From: JACMLC01 sp963720235
Lineage (GTDB): Bacteria; Acidobacteriota; Blastocatellia; Pyrinomonadales; Pyrinomonadaceae
Length of the DNA: 64,000 bases
Assembly: GCA_963720235.1 (NCBI GenBank)
Contig: OY970389.1
Coordinates: 248,001-312,000, forward strand
Reading direction: 5' to 3'
The position numbers and the translations under genes are program-made. Below the pieces are notes generated by a model. That model had not been told where the DNA came from. It saw only the letters and a program-made list of their open reading frames with translations, and did no database searches. Positions 49,010 through 58,211 of the stretch are shown one piece after another. How positions within the stretch are numbered: position 1 is the stretch's first letter; each line of letters begins with the position of its first letter.

Positions 49010-49211
49010 ATTCTGTGAGTAGCCATTGCTTCGACACTTCAAGCACACCTAATGCTTGTTCGCGTGTGACGGTCGGAAACTGATCCAGAAACTCATCCAG
49101 ACTTTCTCCGCCTTCCAAACAATCAAAGAGATTCTTTATCGGCACACGTGTGCCGAAGAAGACGGGCGTGCCGCCGAGCTTTTCCGGGTCGCGCTCGATT
49201 AATTGTGACAT
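48993..49211 (-). CDS. DUF433 antitoxin
   Basis: A 72-residue protein of the DUF433 family, a small winged-helix-like DNA-binding antitoxin. The core is LGGTPVFFGTRVPIKNLFDC (about 11-30), then EEFL-like DEFLDQFPTVTREQALGVLE. It is translated just before the PIN-like protein, with overlapping ends. ATG 49211 gives MSQLIERD; an upstream start at 49250 is possible. It presumably binds its own promoter and blocks the toxin. The DUF433-DUF5615 pairing is common across bacteria and archaea. Confidence 0.82.
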   Translation of the reverse strand: MSQLIERDPEKLGGTPVFFGTRVPIKNLFDCLEGGESLDEFLDQFPTVTREQALGVLEVSKQWLLTEYEAAA

Positions 49212-49308
49212 GTCTATTGAATACCTCGCATTCGTTAGTATCACTGGCAATCATAACAGAAAAAATTGCGCTAAGTTTTAGCAACTACCATTTGCCATCT
49301 TAACCGGA

Positions 49309-50877
49309 TTATGCGACCAGCAATCCGAGCCGCGCCAGCCGTGCGAGATTCTGTTCGAGCAGTTGCGGCAGATTTTCCAGAATCGCTTTCTCATCCGTTG
49401 CTTCCTCCATTGGAATCGCGCCGGACTTAATCAGCGTCGTCAACTCTTCGACTAAAGCGGCGCGGTGGCGTGTCCCGTCGAGTAGTTGCAGTAATCTCTG
49501 GCCCAGAGCGTCCTCTATTTCCAGACCTGTCGAGAGCAGGGTTGTGACGACCGGGCCGTGCTCTATCTGCCAGCGCGCAAGACGACTCGCGAGTGGACGC
49601 TCGCTCGCGGTGGTCGCAAACTTCGGCCTGTGCACATGCAGTTCCACAAGTCCCGCCGCGAAAAGCTGCAACAGAATCTGGCCGAGCATCTGCGCCTCTT
49701 GCTCTTGCTCTTCTGCTTGCGCGCTGCTTTCGTTTCCCAAACGCGCGCGCACATTTGCGTGCAGTTCATCAAAATGAAGTGACTGCGGATAGATTTCGCT
49801 GAGGCAGATGATTGTCGCTTTGGCGAAGGGATGGTCTGTCTTCATCGCCGCGCCTTTCGCTCCATGAAACTCTTCGACCGTTTGGCCCAGAATGTCCGGC
49901 TTGCCGGAAACAGGACGCGCGCTCGATGCGATATAAAAGACGCGCATGCGTTCAGGCTTTAGTTGACGGTCGAGCTTGACCTCTTGATGACAGAGCAGTG
50001 TCTGGCGAAACCTGCGGCATTTGACGAAATCAAGATACTGCTCTCTGGCAATAATATCGCTTGAGAGAATGCGCAGAGCCTCTTTCACTTCGGGCGCGTA
50101 GATATGATCCTGCATCTCGAAATAGTCAGCCTCCGAGAGAAACTGCAAGCCATGCGCGGCGGCCTTTTCCGCGAACCTGTAAAAATAGTAAGGCTGGTTA
50201 AAGACTTCCAAATCGTCATGAAAAATCTGCTCCTCGCGGCGTTCGAGCAGTAGTTCCAGTTCGTTCTTGAGAAACATGCGATAAAGGTCTGGCTCTGCAA
50301 ATGAGTCCGAGAGAAATTTCAGCAATGCTGTGGCCTGCACGATTTTCTCCTGCGAATCCGTCACATGACGAGTGTGAAAAAGCATCATCTCGCGCGTCAT
50401 GTCTCGCAGGTGGCAGCCGGGATAGGCGTTGTAACTAACATGCGCGACGCCCTGCGGCGAGAGATTGACAGAACAGATTTCTAAAATTTTCTCGCGCACT
50501 TCCGGCGGAACCCAAGAGAACAATCCATGCGCGACAATGTAATCAAACTCGCCAAAGCTTTTGTCCACATCCATCAAATTAAATTGTCGCAGGCTAACGT
50601 TCCTGAGGCCCAGAGCTTCTATTCTTTTCTGGCCCAGAGCGATGGGACGCGCGGCCATATCAATTCCGACGAAAGAGCTTTCCGGCAGATGAAAGGCGTA
50701 AGGAATCAGGTTGCTCCCGTCATGACAGCCAAGCTCAAGGACGCGACACTTCTCGACCGGCACGGGCTGCATTCCGAAAAATGTAGCCATCGTCGCAAGG
50801 CGGTCTGGCTGCGTCTGCGTGTGCAGATAGCTCGGATATAAAACTTCTTCGTAAGATTCGGACAGTGTGTCTGTCAT
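49309..50877 (-). CDS. SAM-dependent methyltransferase with methyltransferase regulatory domain
   Basis: A 522-residue protein. The N-terminal class I methyltransferase domain holds VLELGCHDGSNLIPYAF (motif I, about 45-61), FVGIDMA and FDYIVAHGLFSWVP. The second half, from LFHTRHVTD on, matches the methyltransferase regulatory domain (PF10119 type), and a C-terminal helical segment follows (LLQLLDGTRHRAALVEELT). Such proteins occur in many bacteria; the substrate is unknown. The start is ATG 50877 with a weak ribosome site. It lies nine bases downstream of the GNAT gene stop on the same strand, so they may be co-transcribed. Confidence 0.83.
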   Translation of the reverse strand: MTDTLSESYEEVLYPSYLHTQTQPDRLATMATFFGMQPVPVEKCRVLELGCHDGSNLIPYAFHLPESSFVGIDMAARPIALGQKRIEALGLRNVSLRQFNLMDVDKSFGEFDYIVAHGLFSWVPPEVREKILEICSVNLSPQGVAHVSYNAYPGCHLRDMTREMMLFHTRHVTDSQEKIVQATALLKFLSDSFAEPDLYRMFLKNELELLLERREEQIFHDDLEVFNQPYYFYRFAEKAAAHGLQFLSEADYFEMQDHIYAPEVKEALRILSSDIIAREQYLDFVKCRRFRQTLLCHQEVKLDRQLKPERMRVFYIASSARPVSGKPDILGQTVEEFHGAKGAAMKTDHPFAKATIICLSEIYPQSLHFDELHANVRARLGNESSAQAEEQEQEAQMLGQILLQLFAAGLVELHVHRPKFATTASERPLASRLARWQIEHGPVVTTLLSTGLEIEDALGQRLLQLLDGTRHRAALVEELTTLIKSGAIPMEEATDEKAILENLPQLLEQNLARLARLGLLVA

Positions 50878-50886
50878 GACGTTTTT

Positions 50887-51348
50887 TTAATTGAGACGAA
50901 GCTGCATGATGGTGACAGGTTTATCGTAGTAAACGATTTTGTCAACAGTTTGCCAGCCCCGCGCCGTGTAAAAATCTTCGGCCCGGCTGATGCCGATGTA
51001 CATCGTTTCAATGTTCATCGCTCTGGCCTCTTTGATAAGAGCCTCGATTAACTTTGTCGCAATGCCTTGATGCCTACGGCTTTCTGCGACATGAAGCCCG
51101 GCCAGCCAGGGTGTGAGATGCGTGTGCGTCGTAATGGATTCTTCCAACAACGAGACAGTGCCGAGCGGCTCTGTGTCTTCAATGGCGACGAGCGCGAGCG
51201 GAACGCGCCCGCGATTCAGTCGCGGTGCAAACGTCGCTTTGACATCCTCCACAGTTTTGTCCTTGTAGTAATCAGGCGACGCTTCCATGAACCAGCGCGA
51301 CAGCGTGGGAATAAAATTCGGATGGTCGGCCAGATACTCAATCTTCAT
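50887..51348 (-). CDS. GNAT family N-acetyltransferase
   Basis: A 153-residue single-domain acetyltransferase. LVAIEDTEPLGTVSLLEE is the central strand region, and LHVAESRRHQGIATKLIEAL (about 89-108) is the acetyl-CoA-binding segment (R/Q-x-x-G-x-G/A form: RRHQGIA). A final FYTARGWQTVDKIVYY matches the family ending. Substrate is unknown. ATG 51348 begins MKIEYLADH. It precedes the methyltransferase gene by nine bases, on the same strand. Confidence 0.88.
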   Translation of the reverse strand: MKIEYLADHPNFIPTLSRWFMEASPDYYKDKTVEDVKATFAPRLNRGRVPLALVAIEDTEPLGTVSLLEESITTHTHLTPWLAGLHVAESRRHQGIATKLIEALIKEARAMNIETMYIGISRAEDFYTARGWQTVDKIVYYDKPVTIMQLRLN

Positions 51349-51435
51349 GGTCTTAAAGATTATCAGAGATTTGAAAGTTAAAACACAGATGATGCAGAGA
51401 GGTTAAGTGAATTTCAAAGGATAATTCATCCACGA

Positions 51436-54423
51436 ATGGCATCGTGTCGCGCGTTGTACTATCCTTTGAAGTCGTTTGGAGAACGGATAGAACATTACTT
51501 GCCGCACGTGCTCAAGCTGAAAGAAAAAATAGAATCGCTCACAAGCGACCTGCCGGACGGAGAGGGCGCGCGGCTCTTCTTTGAGCGGCTCGCGCAGGAG
51601 CATCCGGGTGATGCAGAGCGGCTCGCGCGAAACGAAGGATTGTTCTCGGATGCGCTTGCGCTTGCCGCCTGGAGTCCGCTTCTGGCGACAACGCTTTCGC
51701 AGAATCCAGATTACATACAATGGCTGGCGCGCGAACGGCAGCACACGCGCGTCAAGACGCGCGAGGAGTTGCAGGAATCGCTCGCCCGTTTTCACCTCAC
51801 ACACTCGCAGCTTGAGCCGCAGGTCTTGCTCGCGCGTTTTCGTCGGCGCGAACTCTTGCGCATCTACCTGCACGACATACGAAAGGTCTCAACGCTGGTC
51901 GAAGTGACGGAGGAGTTGTCGAACCTGGCGGACGCAGTGCTCGAACATGCTTTGAGTCTCGCGCGGCAGGAGTTGGATAACCGCTATGGCCCTGCTTTGA
52001 AGATAGATGAGAAGGGTCGTGTCACGAATGCCAGCTTTTGCATCGTCGCACTCGGCAAACTCGGCTCAGGTGAGTTGAACTATGCCTCGGACATAGACCT
52101 TCTGTTTCTCTATTCGGACAACGGGCTGACCTCCGGCAAAGGGACGCGCGGCGAGACAACCAATCGTGAGTATTTCGTCAAGCTGGCTGAGACGGTCGCG
52201 CGCACTGTCGGCAAGCCTTCGGGCGAGGGCGCGGCTTATCGCGTTGACTTGCGCTTGAGGCCGCATGGGAGAGACGGCGCGCTCGCTTCATCATTGGATG
52301 AGGCTGTGCGTTATTACCGTCAGACGGCGCAGGCTTGGGAGCGGCAGACGCTGATTCGCGCGCGTGCTGCGGCGGGCAGTCAGGAGCTTTACGCGCAATT
52401 CTGCGCGCGCGTCACAGAGAGCGTGTACGCAGCCGATGTGTCTGTCAGCCGCGCGCTCGGCAATGTGCGCCTCGCCAAGCAGAAGATTGACCGCCATCAC
52501 GCGCATGATTCCAAAGGCTTCAACGTCAAGCTCGGACGCGGCGGCATACGCGAGATAGAATTTATCGCGCAGGCTTTGCAACTCGCTTTCGGCGGGCGCG
52601 ACGAATGGCTGCGCGCCCCGCACACGCTCATCAGCCTTGGCCGCCTCGCAGACCGCAAGCTCATCACAGAACGCGAGCGCATGCAGCTCTCCGACGCTTA
52701 CGATTTTCTGCGCACGCTCGAACATCGCTTGCAGATGGAGCATGGCTTGCAAACACACGTCGTGCCGGATGAAGAGACTCGGCGCACGCTCTTTGCGCGG
52801 CGCATGAATTTTAGCGGCGACAAAGCCCTAGCAGATTTTGACCACACGCTGGATAAACAGACTGCCGATGTGCGTGCAGCTTATGACCGCATCTTCGGCG
52901 AGGTGTTGATGGACGAGTCTCTGGATGAAAGCCTTGCGCGCGATTTCCCTGTCCCCACGCATGTCAATATCAGAGCAGGTTTGGATGAGCCTGTGGATGC
53001 TTTGAAGGCAGCCACGCACACGGCTGCCGCTATCTTTGCGCCCTTGATGTCTGAGGAGCTTGAACACTTTTCACCCGAAAAACTTGCGCAGCATGTGAGC
53101 GAAGCTGCTGACCGCTCGCTCAATCCGCAACGCGCCTTGATGCTCATCCAGCGCATAGCCTCTTCGCTCGACAAGTCGAATGTAGAGGTCAAGCTGAGCG
53201 TGGCGCATCTGGACGCGCTCGTGCGCCTGTGCGGGGCTTCCGAGTTTTTCGGAGAATTGATTGCGGGCCATCCGGCTCTTATCTCCGCCATCACGCTTGA
53301 GGAAGATGCAGAACCGGATTACAGAGCCTTGCTCAAAGCTGCTGTCGAAAAAGAAGAGACCTTCCGCGCAGCCTTGAGCGCGCTCAGGCGTGTGTGGTCA
53401 GGTCTTCTGGTCCACACGGGGATGCTTGATGCCGCCGGGACAATCAACATGCGCGAGTCCAACCGGCGACAGACTTTGCTGGCCGCAGCGAGTCTTGATG
53501 CCGGATACCTTGCGGCGCGTATGGAGATGGAGCGTCGCTATAGCAAGCTCAGCGCAGAGCCAGAGTTGGCTGTGCTCGGTCTGGGCCGTCTCGGCGGCGG
53601 CGGGATGGATTACGGCTCAGACCTCGATGTCGTGCTGATTTACGAAGACGAAAAACCTTCGCCCATCGCCGCGCTCAATCATGCGGAATTTTATTCGCGC
53701 TTGAGCGAACTGCTGGTCGCTGCTCTTTCGAGCCAGACGCGCGAAGGACATCTCTACCGCGTTGACCTGCGCCTCAGGCCGGACGGCAGAAACGGTCAGA
53801 CCTCTACGGGCGCGCGCGCCTTCATAAATTATTTGTCCGAGCGCGCACTCGCGTGGGAGTGGCTCGCTTACGTCAAGCTGCGCGCGGTGGCGGGCGCAAC
53901 TTCTCTGGGCCAGAAAGTGGAAGACGAGGCGCGGCGCGTGATACACGATGCCGCGCGGCGTATGGATGAGAGAGATCTGCGCGCGGAGACGCGGCGCGTG
54001 CGCGAGAGATTGGAGCGAGAGAAAAAACGCAGGCGCGGCAGCACAAGCGTTGATATCAAGTACGGGCAGGGAGGCATGCTCGATGTTTATTTTGCGACGC
54101 GCTACCTGCAACTGAGAGACAACGTGCCGGACAAAGGGCCGGAACGCTCAACCGTCTCGACCCTTGAGAAACTGCACGCGGGCGGCTCTCTCAATGACGA
54201 AGACTTTGCAGCGATGAGCGAAGGCTATGCCATCCTGCGCACACTCGACCATCACCTGCGCCTCATCATCGGACGCTCAACGCATCTGCACGCCAGCGAC
54301 CACCCGGCCATTGGCGACATCGCACGCCGCATGAACTATCCCACAGCCAACGCCCTGACAGACAATCTCACATTACACATGGCAAACATCCGCGCCGCTT
54401 ATGACCGCGTGATGAAAGATTGA
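51436..54423 (+). CDS. glnE: Glutamine synthetase adenylyltransferase/deadenylase
   Basis: A 995-residue two-domain enzyme that adds and removes AMP from the glutamine synthetase Tyr. The first nucleotidyltransferase domain has ALGKLGSGELNYASDIDLLF (about 201-220); the second has LGRLGGGGMDYGSDLDVVLI (about 716-735). Each carries the paired Asp of SDIDL/SDLDV. GlnE-type linkers (RLRPHGRDG, RLRPDGRNG) follow both. The Tyr 402 target in glnA is conserved. ATG 51436 lacks a good Shine-Dalgarno. The intervening gene content is unrelated, so glnA and glnE are near but not an operon. It is followed by the GCAAAG element and a second tandem array. Confidence 0.94.
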   Translation: MASCRALYYPLKSFGERIEHYLPHVLKLKEKIESLTSDLPDGEGARLFFERLAQEHPGDAERLARNEGLFSDALALAAWSPLLATTLSQNPDYIQWLARERQHTRVKTREELQESLARFHLTHSQLEPQVLLARFRRRELLRIYLHDIRKVSTLVEVTEELSNLADAVLEHALSLARQELDNRYGPALKIDEKGRVTNASFCIVALGKLGSGELNYASDIDLLFLYSDNGLTSGKGTRGETTNREYFVKLAETVARTVGKPSGEGAAYRVDLRLRPHGRDGALASSLDEAVRYYRQTAQAWERQTLIRARAAAGSQELYAQFCARVTESVYAADVSVSRALGNVRLAKQKIDRHHAHDSKGFNVKLGRGGIREIEFIAQALQLAFGGRDEWLRAPHTLISLGRLADRKLITERERMQLSDAYDFLRTLEHRLQMEHGLQTHVVPDEETRRTLFARRMNFSGDKALADFDHTLDKQTADVRAAYDRIFGEVLMDESLDESLARDFPVPTHVNIRAGLDEPVDALKAATHTAAAIFAPLMSEELEHFSPEKLAQHVSEAADRSLNPQRALMLIQRIASSLDKSNVEVKLSVAHLDALVRLCGASEFFGELIAGHPALISAITLEEDAEPDYRALLKAAVEKEETFRAALSALRRVWSGLLVHTGMLDAAGTINMRESNRRQTLLAAASLDAGYLAARMEMERRYSKLSAEPELAVLGLGRLGGGGMDYGSDLDVVLIYEDEKPSPIAALNHAEFYSRLSELLVAALSSQTREGHLYRVDLRLRPDGRNGQTSTGARAFINYLSERALAWEWLAYVKLRAVAGATSLGQKVEDEARRVIHDAARRMDERDLRAETRRVRERLEREKKRRRGSTSVDIKYGQGGMLDVYFATRYLQLRDNVPDKGPERSTVSTLEKLHAGGSLNDEDFAAMSEGYAILRTLDHHLRLIIGRSTHLHASDHPAIGDIARRMNYPTANALTDNLTLHMANIRAAYDRVMKD

Positions 54424-54474
54424 ACCGCAAAGGGGTAGTGGTCAGTTTGAAATTTAGGTGAGCAACGAACGAAA

Positions 54475-54585
54475 GAATCTCGCGCAAAGGCGCAAAGAAG
54501 GCGCGAAGAAAGCTTTCAAGATAAATACATCTCAACACCTTTGCGTGCTTTTCTTTGCGCCTTTGCGTCTTTGCGGGAAAATTCC
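54475..54585. repeat. Palindromic GCAAAG-type element, copy 8
   Basis: The left arm GAATCTCGCGCAAAGGCGCA (from 54475) pairs roughly with TGCGCCTTTGCGTCTTTGCG and the following GGGAAAATTC. The interior AGAAAGCTTTCAAGATAAAT matches the conserved core seen in copies 1, 6 and 9, here in reverse. It lies just downstream of glnE. Confidence 0.8.
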
Positions 54586-54635
54586 TTTCTTTCTCTTTCA
54601 AACTGACCCACAACTTTATTTGAAATCGCTCTAAA

Positions 54636-54940
54636 ATGAAAAATCCCCCTCTCAAGGCCGAAAGATAGCCATATCGGCGTCAAACCTTGCCTCTCAAGCC
54701 TGAAAGTTACCCATATCACGGTGAAAAACAGCCATATCAGCGTGAAAGTTACTTATATCAATGCAAAAGTTACTCATATCACTGTGAAAGTTAGCCATAT
54801 CGCTGCAAAAGATTGCTATATCACTGTGAAAGATTGCTATATCGCTGTAAAAGATAGCCATATCGCTGTAAAAGCTTCTCATATCAATGTAAAAGTTCAC
54901 TTCCACAGGGTGAAACTTGCTTTCTAAAGGTTGAAAGCGG
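54636..54940. repeat. 21 bp tandem array with exact period, ATATC/AAAG units (array 2)
   Basis: Fourteen units of exactly 21 bases starting at 54636, plus a partial one, with no insertion or deletion. A typical unit is TGTGAAAGTTAGCCATATCGC. AAA(G) and ATATC are the near-constant blocks; the bases between vary. Because the period is a multiple of three, both strands stay open: the plus strand reads KVTHITV-like heptads, the minus strand IFHSDMA-like heptads. Neither frame has a convincing start. It sits between glnE and the small zinc-ribbon gene. Confidence 0.92.
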
Positions 54941-54983
54941 GCGCGAATGCTGGCGCGGAGATACAAAACGGCCCGCAGCCGCC

Positions 54984-55187
54984 TTAAATCTCGTGACTTT
55001 CGCCTTTCACTTCTTCATACCAACATCGCGTGCACCATCTGTGCGACGCCTTGCGTTCTGCAAGCGAATAATCTGCGGAGGCTGGAAGTCGCCTGACGAG
55101 CATCTGCTGTTCTTCGTCGAGTTCGTGCCAGCGGCGGAGGCGGCCCGTGTCGCAGCGCGTGCATCTGTCTGTGAAAGTGTTGTCCAT
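54984..55187 (-). CDS. Small zinc-ribbon protein, uncharacterised
   Basis: A 67-residue protein with two CxxC knuckles, CTRCDTG (about 9-15) and WCTRCWYEE (about 51-59), separated by a helical HELDEEQQML. This is a two-knuckle zinc-binding plan. The second knuckle repeats CTRC, so both halves look related. Function is unknown; no membrane or signal segment. ATG 55187 has AAGGA five bases upstream, and the ORF is clean. The next plus-strand gene is divergent 114 bases away. On the minus strand the array-2 frame lies just after its stop. It could be a small transcription or translation factor. Confidence 0.68.
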   Translation of the reverse strand: MDNTFTDRCTRCDTGRLRRWHELDEEQQMLVRRLPASADYSLAERKASHRWCTRCWYEEVKGESHEI

Positions 55188-55301
55188 GTAAATCCTTCTT
55201 CAAAGGCTGCTCGCAGTTTGAGAATCAAAGCGAAAGCGGGGTAATATCGAGTGCGTTCCAGCTTCTCCCCAAAATGATAAGAAGAAAGCTTGCCCTGACA
55301 G

Positions 55302-58190
55302 ATGATGCCACATCCACGCCTTCTCGCCGCGCTCGCACTGATTTTCGCCGCTTTCGTTTTCACAGCACAAGCTCAGCGCGATGATTCGCGTTTTGATTTT
55401 TACGCGCGCGGGCCTTACAGGGAAGATGTGCCGCGCCCGCAGAGCATACTGCGTTTCGATGTCGGAGAGTTTCATACCAACTACGCCTTGATGGAGCGCG
55501 TCATAGAGAAGATTTCGCAGTCGGCCTCAGACCGCGTGCGCGTCCTGGACATCGGTGAGACGAACGAGCACCGCATGATGCATCTCGTCGCCATCAGCGC
55601 GCCGGAGAACATCGCGCGGCTTGAGCAGATAAGAGACAACATCGCGCGCCTCGCAGACCCGCGAAAAGTTTCCGACCGTGAAGCGCAAGCGATTATCAAT
55701 GACACGCCAGTCATCGTGTGGCTCAACTATACGATACACGGCAACGAGTCCGCGTCGTTTGAAGCGATGATGCAGGTCGTCTATCAACTCGCAGCCTCGA
55801 ACGAGCCCGCCACGCTTGAGATACTCAAAAACAGCATCGCTCTCATCAACGTCTGTCACAACCCTGACGGCCACGAGCGTTTCGTCTCATGGTACAACTC
55901 TTACGGCATAGGCAACCCTGAGCCGCTCGCTGGCGAGCATCGTGAGCCTTGGTCTGTCTATGGCCGCGTCAATCGTTATCGCTTTGACCTTAACCGCGAC
56001 AACATAGTCTCTTCGCAGGTCGAGACGCGCAATGTGCAGCAAGCCTACCTGCGTTGGAACCCGCAGGTCTTTGTTGACCATCACGGGCAGCCCTCGCAGT
56101 TTTTCTTTCCGCCCGCAGCGCAGCCGATTAATCCGAACCTGCCAGCAGAACAGACCGCGCGCTGGCTCACAACCTTCGGGCGCGCCAACGCCGCGCAGTT
56201 CGACCAGAGGCAATGGGACTTTTATGTGCGGGATATTTTCGACCTTTTCTATCCGGGCTACTGGGATTCCTGGCCCAGCCTGAACGGCGCGACGGGGATG
56301 ACTTATGAGACGGACGGCGGAGGTTTTAAAGGGATTAACTGGAAGCGCGATGATGAAACGATTGTCACACTGCGCTCGGCCATCGCCAAGCATTTCGTCG
56401 CGTCTCTGACCACTCTTGAAACGGCCACGCGCCACCGCGCGGCGCGGCTCAAAGATTTTTACGAATTTAAGAGAACTGCTGTTGAAGAAGCGCGTAATGA
56501 GCGTATGAAGCGCATAGTGATTGTGCCGGGCAAAGACCCTGCGAAGGCTGATGAGTTGATTGGGATTCTCTATCGCGCGGGCGTGGAAGTGAGCCAGACG
56601 CGCGAGTCGTTTCGTTCGCAGAGCGCGCATAGTTATCTTGGAAACAGTGCTGCCGCCGCGCCGCGCGTCTTTCCTGCGAACTCTTACGTGATTGATTTGG
56701 CCCAGCCGCAGAAACGTCTTGCCAAAGCTCTGCTTGAGCCAAACACGGAACAGGACTCAGGCTTCGTGCGCGAGCAGCTTGCGCGCTTTAAACGCAACGA
56801 GCGTCGCGGACAGAATGCTGCGAAAGAAGATTACGGCTTTTATGACATCACAGCTTGGTCTTTGCCGCTTGCGTTTGGCGTCGAAGCATACTGGACGGAA
56901 GATGCCGTGGGGACGATTGACAGCGCGACTCTCTTGAGAGGCAATCCATTGACAGTCCAGCCGCTAATCGTCGGAGGGCGTGCCAGCATCGCTTATATCA
57001 TTCCATACGAACGCGACGGCGCGGCTTCGCTTGCTTATCGCTTGCAGCGCGAAGGCTTTCGTCTGGCGGTCGCGACGCGAACATTGAACGCGGGCGGGCG
57101 CGATTGGCCGCGCGGCACGATTGTCGCGCGCGTCTCGCGCAATCCTGAAAGCTTGCATGACGCAATAGCGCGTCTCGCGCCGCAGTCGGGAGTCGAAGTG
57201 ACGGCTGTCAATTCCGGCTTTAACGAGACGGGCGAGACGGGCATCGGCTCTGAGAATGTGATTGCTTTGAAACGCCCGCGCATCATCATCGCCGCGGATG
57301 ATGCTGTGAGCCAGACGAGTTACGGCTCGCTCTGGTATTTCTTTGACCGCATGGGCGTGGACTTTACGCCGATGACGATTTCCAATATCAAGCGCGCGGA
57401 GCTTGATAAATATAATGTCATCATCCTGCCGGACGGCTCGCCCGACGGATACTTCAACGCCTTCGGCAAAGGCGGGATAGACACCCTGCGCGGTTGGATT
57501 TCGCGCGGCGGCGTGCTCGTCTGCATCAAAGGTTCAGCAGTCTTCGCCGCGCTCAAGGATGTGAATCTCACTTCGTCTCGTCTCGTTGGCAGCGATGAAG
57601 ACGACCAGAAGCCGCAGGCGGAAGAGAAGGACGCCGAAGCCTCGTCGTCTCCATCTCCGCAAGCGCGTGAGAGCGGCGCGGAACAGGGAGCTTCGACTGG
57701 CCCACAAAAAGCGGCGCGCAAGACCGCGACTGAGCAGCGACGTGAAGAGGCTAATCAGACAGAGAAGCTTGAGGGCGCGTCGCCAGAGTTGCCGCCTATC
57801 GCTTCGCCTTCTGCGCGTCCGGGACAAGTGCCGGAGGCTGTTCCAGGCGCAATCATGCGCGCGACGATTGACCGCACGACCTATCTGACATATGGCTATG
57901 AAGAGAGAGAATTGCCGGTGCTGCTCGCGTCCGGCTACTTTTTCCGCCCGTCGAAAGAAGGAACTAACGCAGTAGTTTTTTCCGCAGAAGGCAATCAAGC
58001 TTTGCGCCTGTCGGGTTTTGTCTGGCCGGATAATACCGAGCGGCTCTTGCGCGGGACGGCTTATGTGATGGACGAGCCAGCGGGGCGCGGCCATGTCGTG
58101 CTCTATACGGAAGACCCGAACTTTCGCGGCATCTGGCGCAACATGACGCGGCTCTTTTTCAACTCGATTCTTTTTTCATCGGCGATGTAA
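55302..58190 (+). CDS. Secreted M14 zinc carboxypeptidase
   Basis: A 962-residue exported peptidase. The signal peptide ends at about residue 24 (LLAALALIFAAFVFTAQA). The M14 core is present: Zn ligands His and Glu in IHGNESA (about 148-154), a substrate Asn/Arg region in NRDNIVS, a third ligand in VDHHGQ (about 253), and the catalytic Glu in TYETDGG. The C-terminal half (from about 420) is a second domain, and a charged, Glu/Ala/Pro-rich linker lies near 765-830 before a final folded part (YGYEERELPVLLASGYFF). It is larger than classic carboxypeptidases. Specificity is unknown. Start 55302 MM; weak ribosome site. Confidence 0.86.
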   Translation: MMPHPRLLAALALIFAAFVFTAQAQRDDSRFDFYARGPYREDVPRPQSILRFDVGEFHTNYALMERVIEKISQSASDRVRVLDIGETNEHRMMHLVAISAPENIARLEQIRDNIARLADPRKVSDREAQAIINDTPVIVWLNYTIHGNESASFEAMMQVVYQLAASNEPATLEILKNSIALINVCHNPDGHERFVSWYNSYGIGNPEPLAGEHREPWSVYGRVNRYRFDLNRDNIVSSQVETRNVQQAYLRWNPQVFVDHHGQPSQFFFPPAAQPINPNLPAEQTARWLTTFGRANAAQFDQRQWDFYVRDIFDLFYPGYWDSWPSLNGATGMTYETDGGGFKGINWKRDDETIVTLRSAIAKHFVASLTTLETATRHRAARLKDFYEFKRTAVEEARNERMKRIVIVPGKDPAKADELIGILYRAGVEVSQTRESFRSQSAHSYLGNSAAAAPRVFPANSYVIDLAQPQKRLAKALLEPNTEQDSGFVREQLARFKRNERRGQNAAKEDYGFYDITAWSLPLAFGVEAYWTEDAVGTIDSATLLRGNPLTVQPLIVGGRASIAYIIPYERDGAASLAYRLQREGFRLAVATRTLNAGGRDWPRGTIVARVSRNPESLHDAIARLAPQSGVEVTAVNSGFNETGETGIGSENVIALKRPRIIIAADDAVSQTSYGSLWYFFDRMGVDFTPMTISNIKRAELDKYNVIILPDGSPDGYFNAFGKGGIDTLRGWISRGGVLVCIKGSAVFAALKDVNLTSSRLVGSDEDDQKPQAEEKDAEASSSPSPQARESGAEQGASTGPQKAARKTATEQRREEANQTEKLEGASPELPPIASPSARPGQVPEAVPGAIMRATIDRTTYLTYGYEERELPVLLASGYFFRPSKEGTNAVVFSAEGNQALRLSGFVWPDNTERLLRGTAYVMDEPAGRGHVVLYTEDPNFRGIWRNMTRLFFNSILFSSAM

Positions 58191-58211
58191 TAACTTTCAA
58201 GAGGTGAAAGC

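Noticed and set aside
54694..54966. Heptad-repeat protein on the minus strand (and the 54721-54927 plus-strand frame)
   Set aside because: Both are open only because the repeat is 21 bases long; starts are TTG or internal, with no ribosome site, and both strands are equally good, so I do not call a gene, though it stays listed as a finding.
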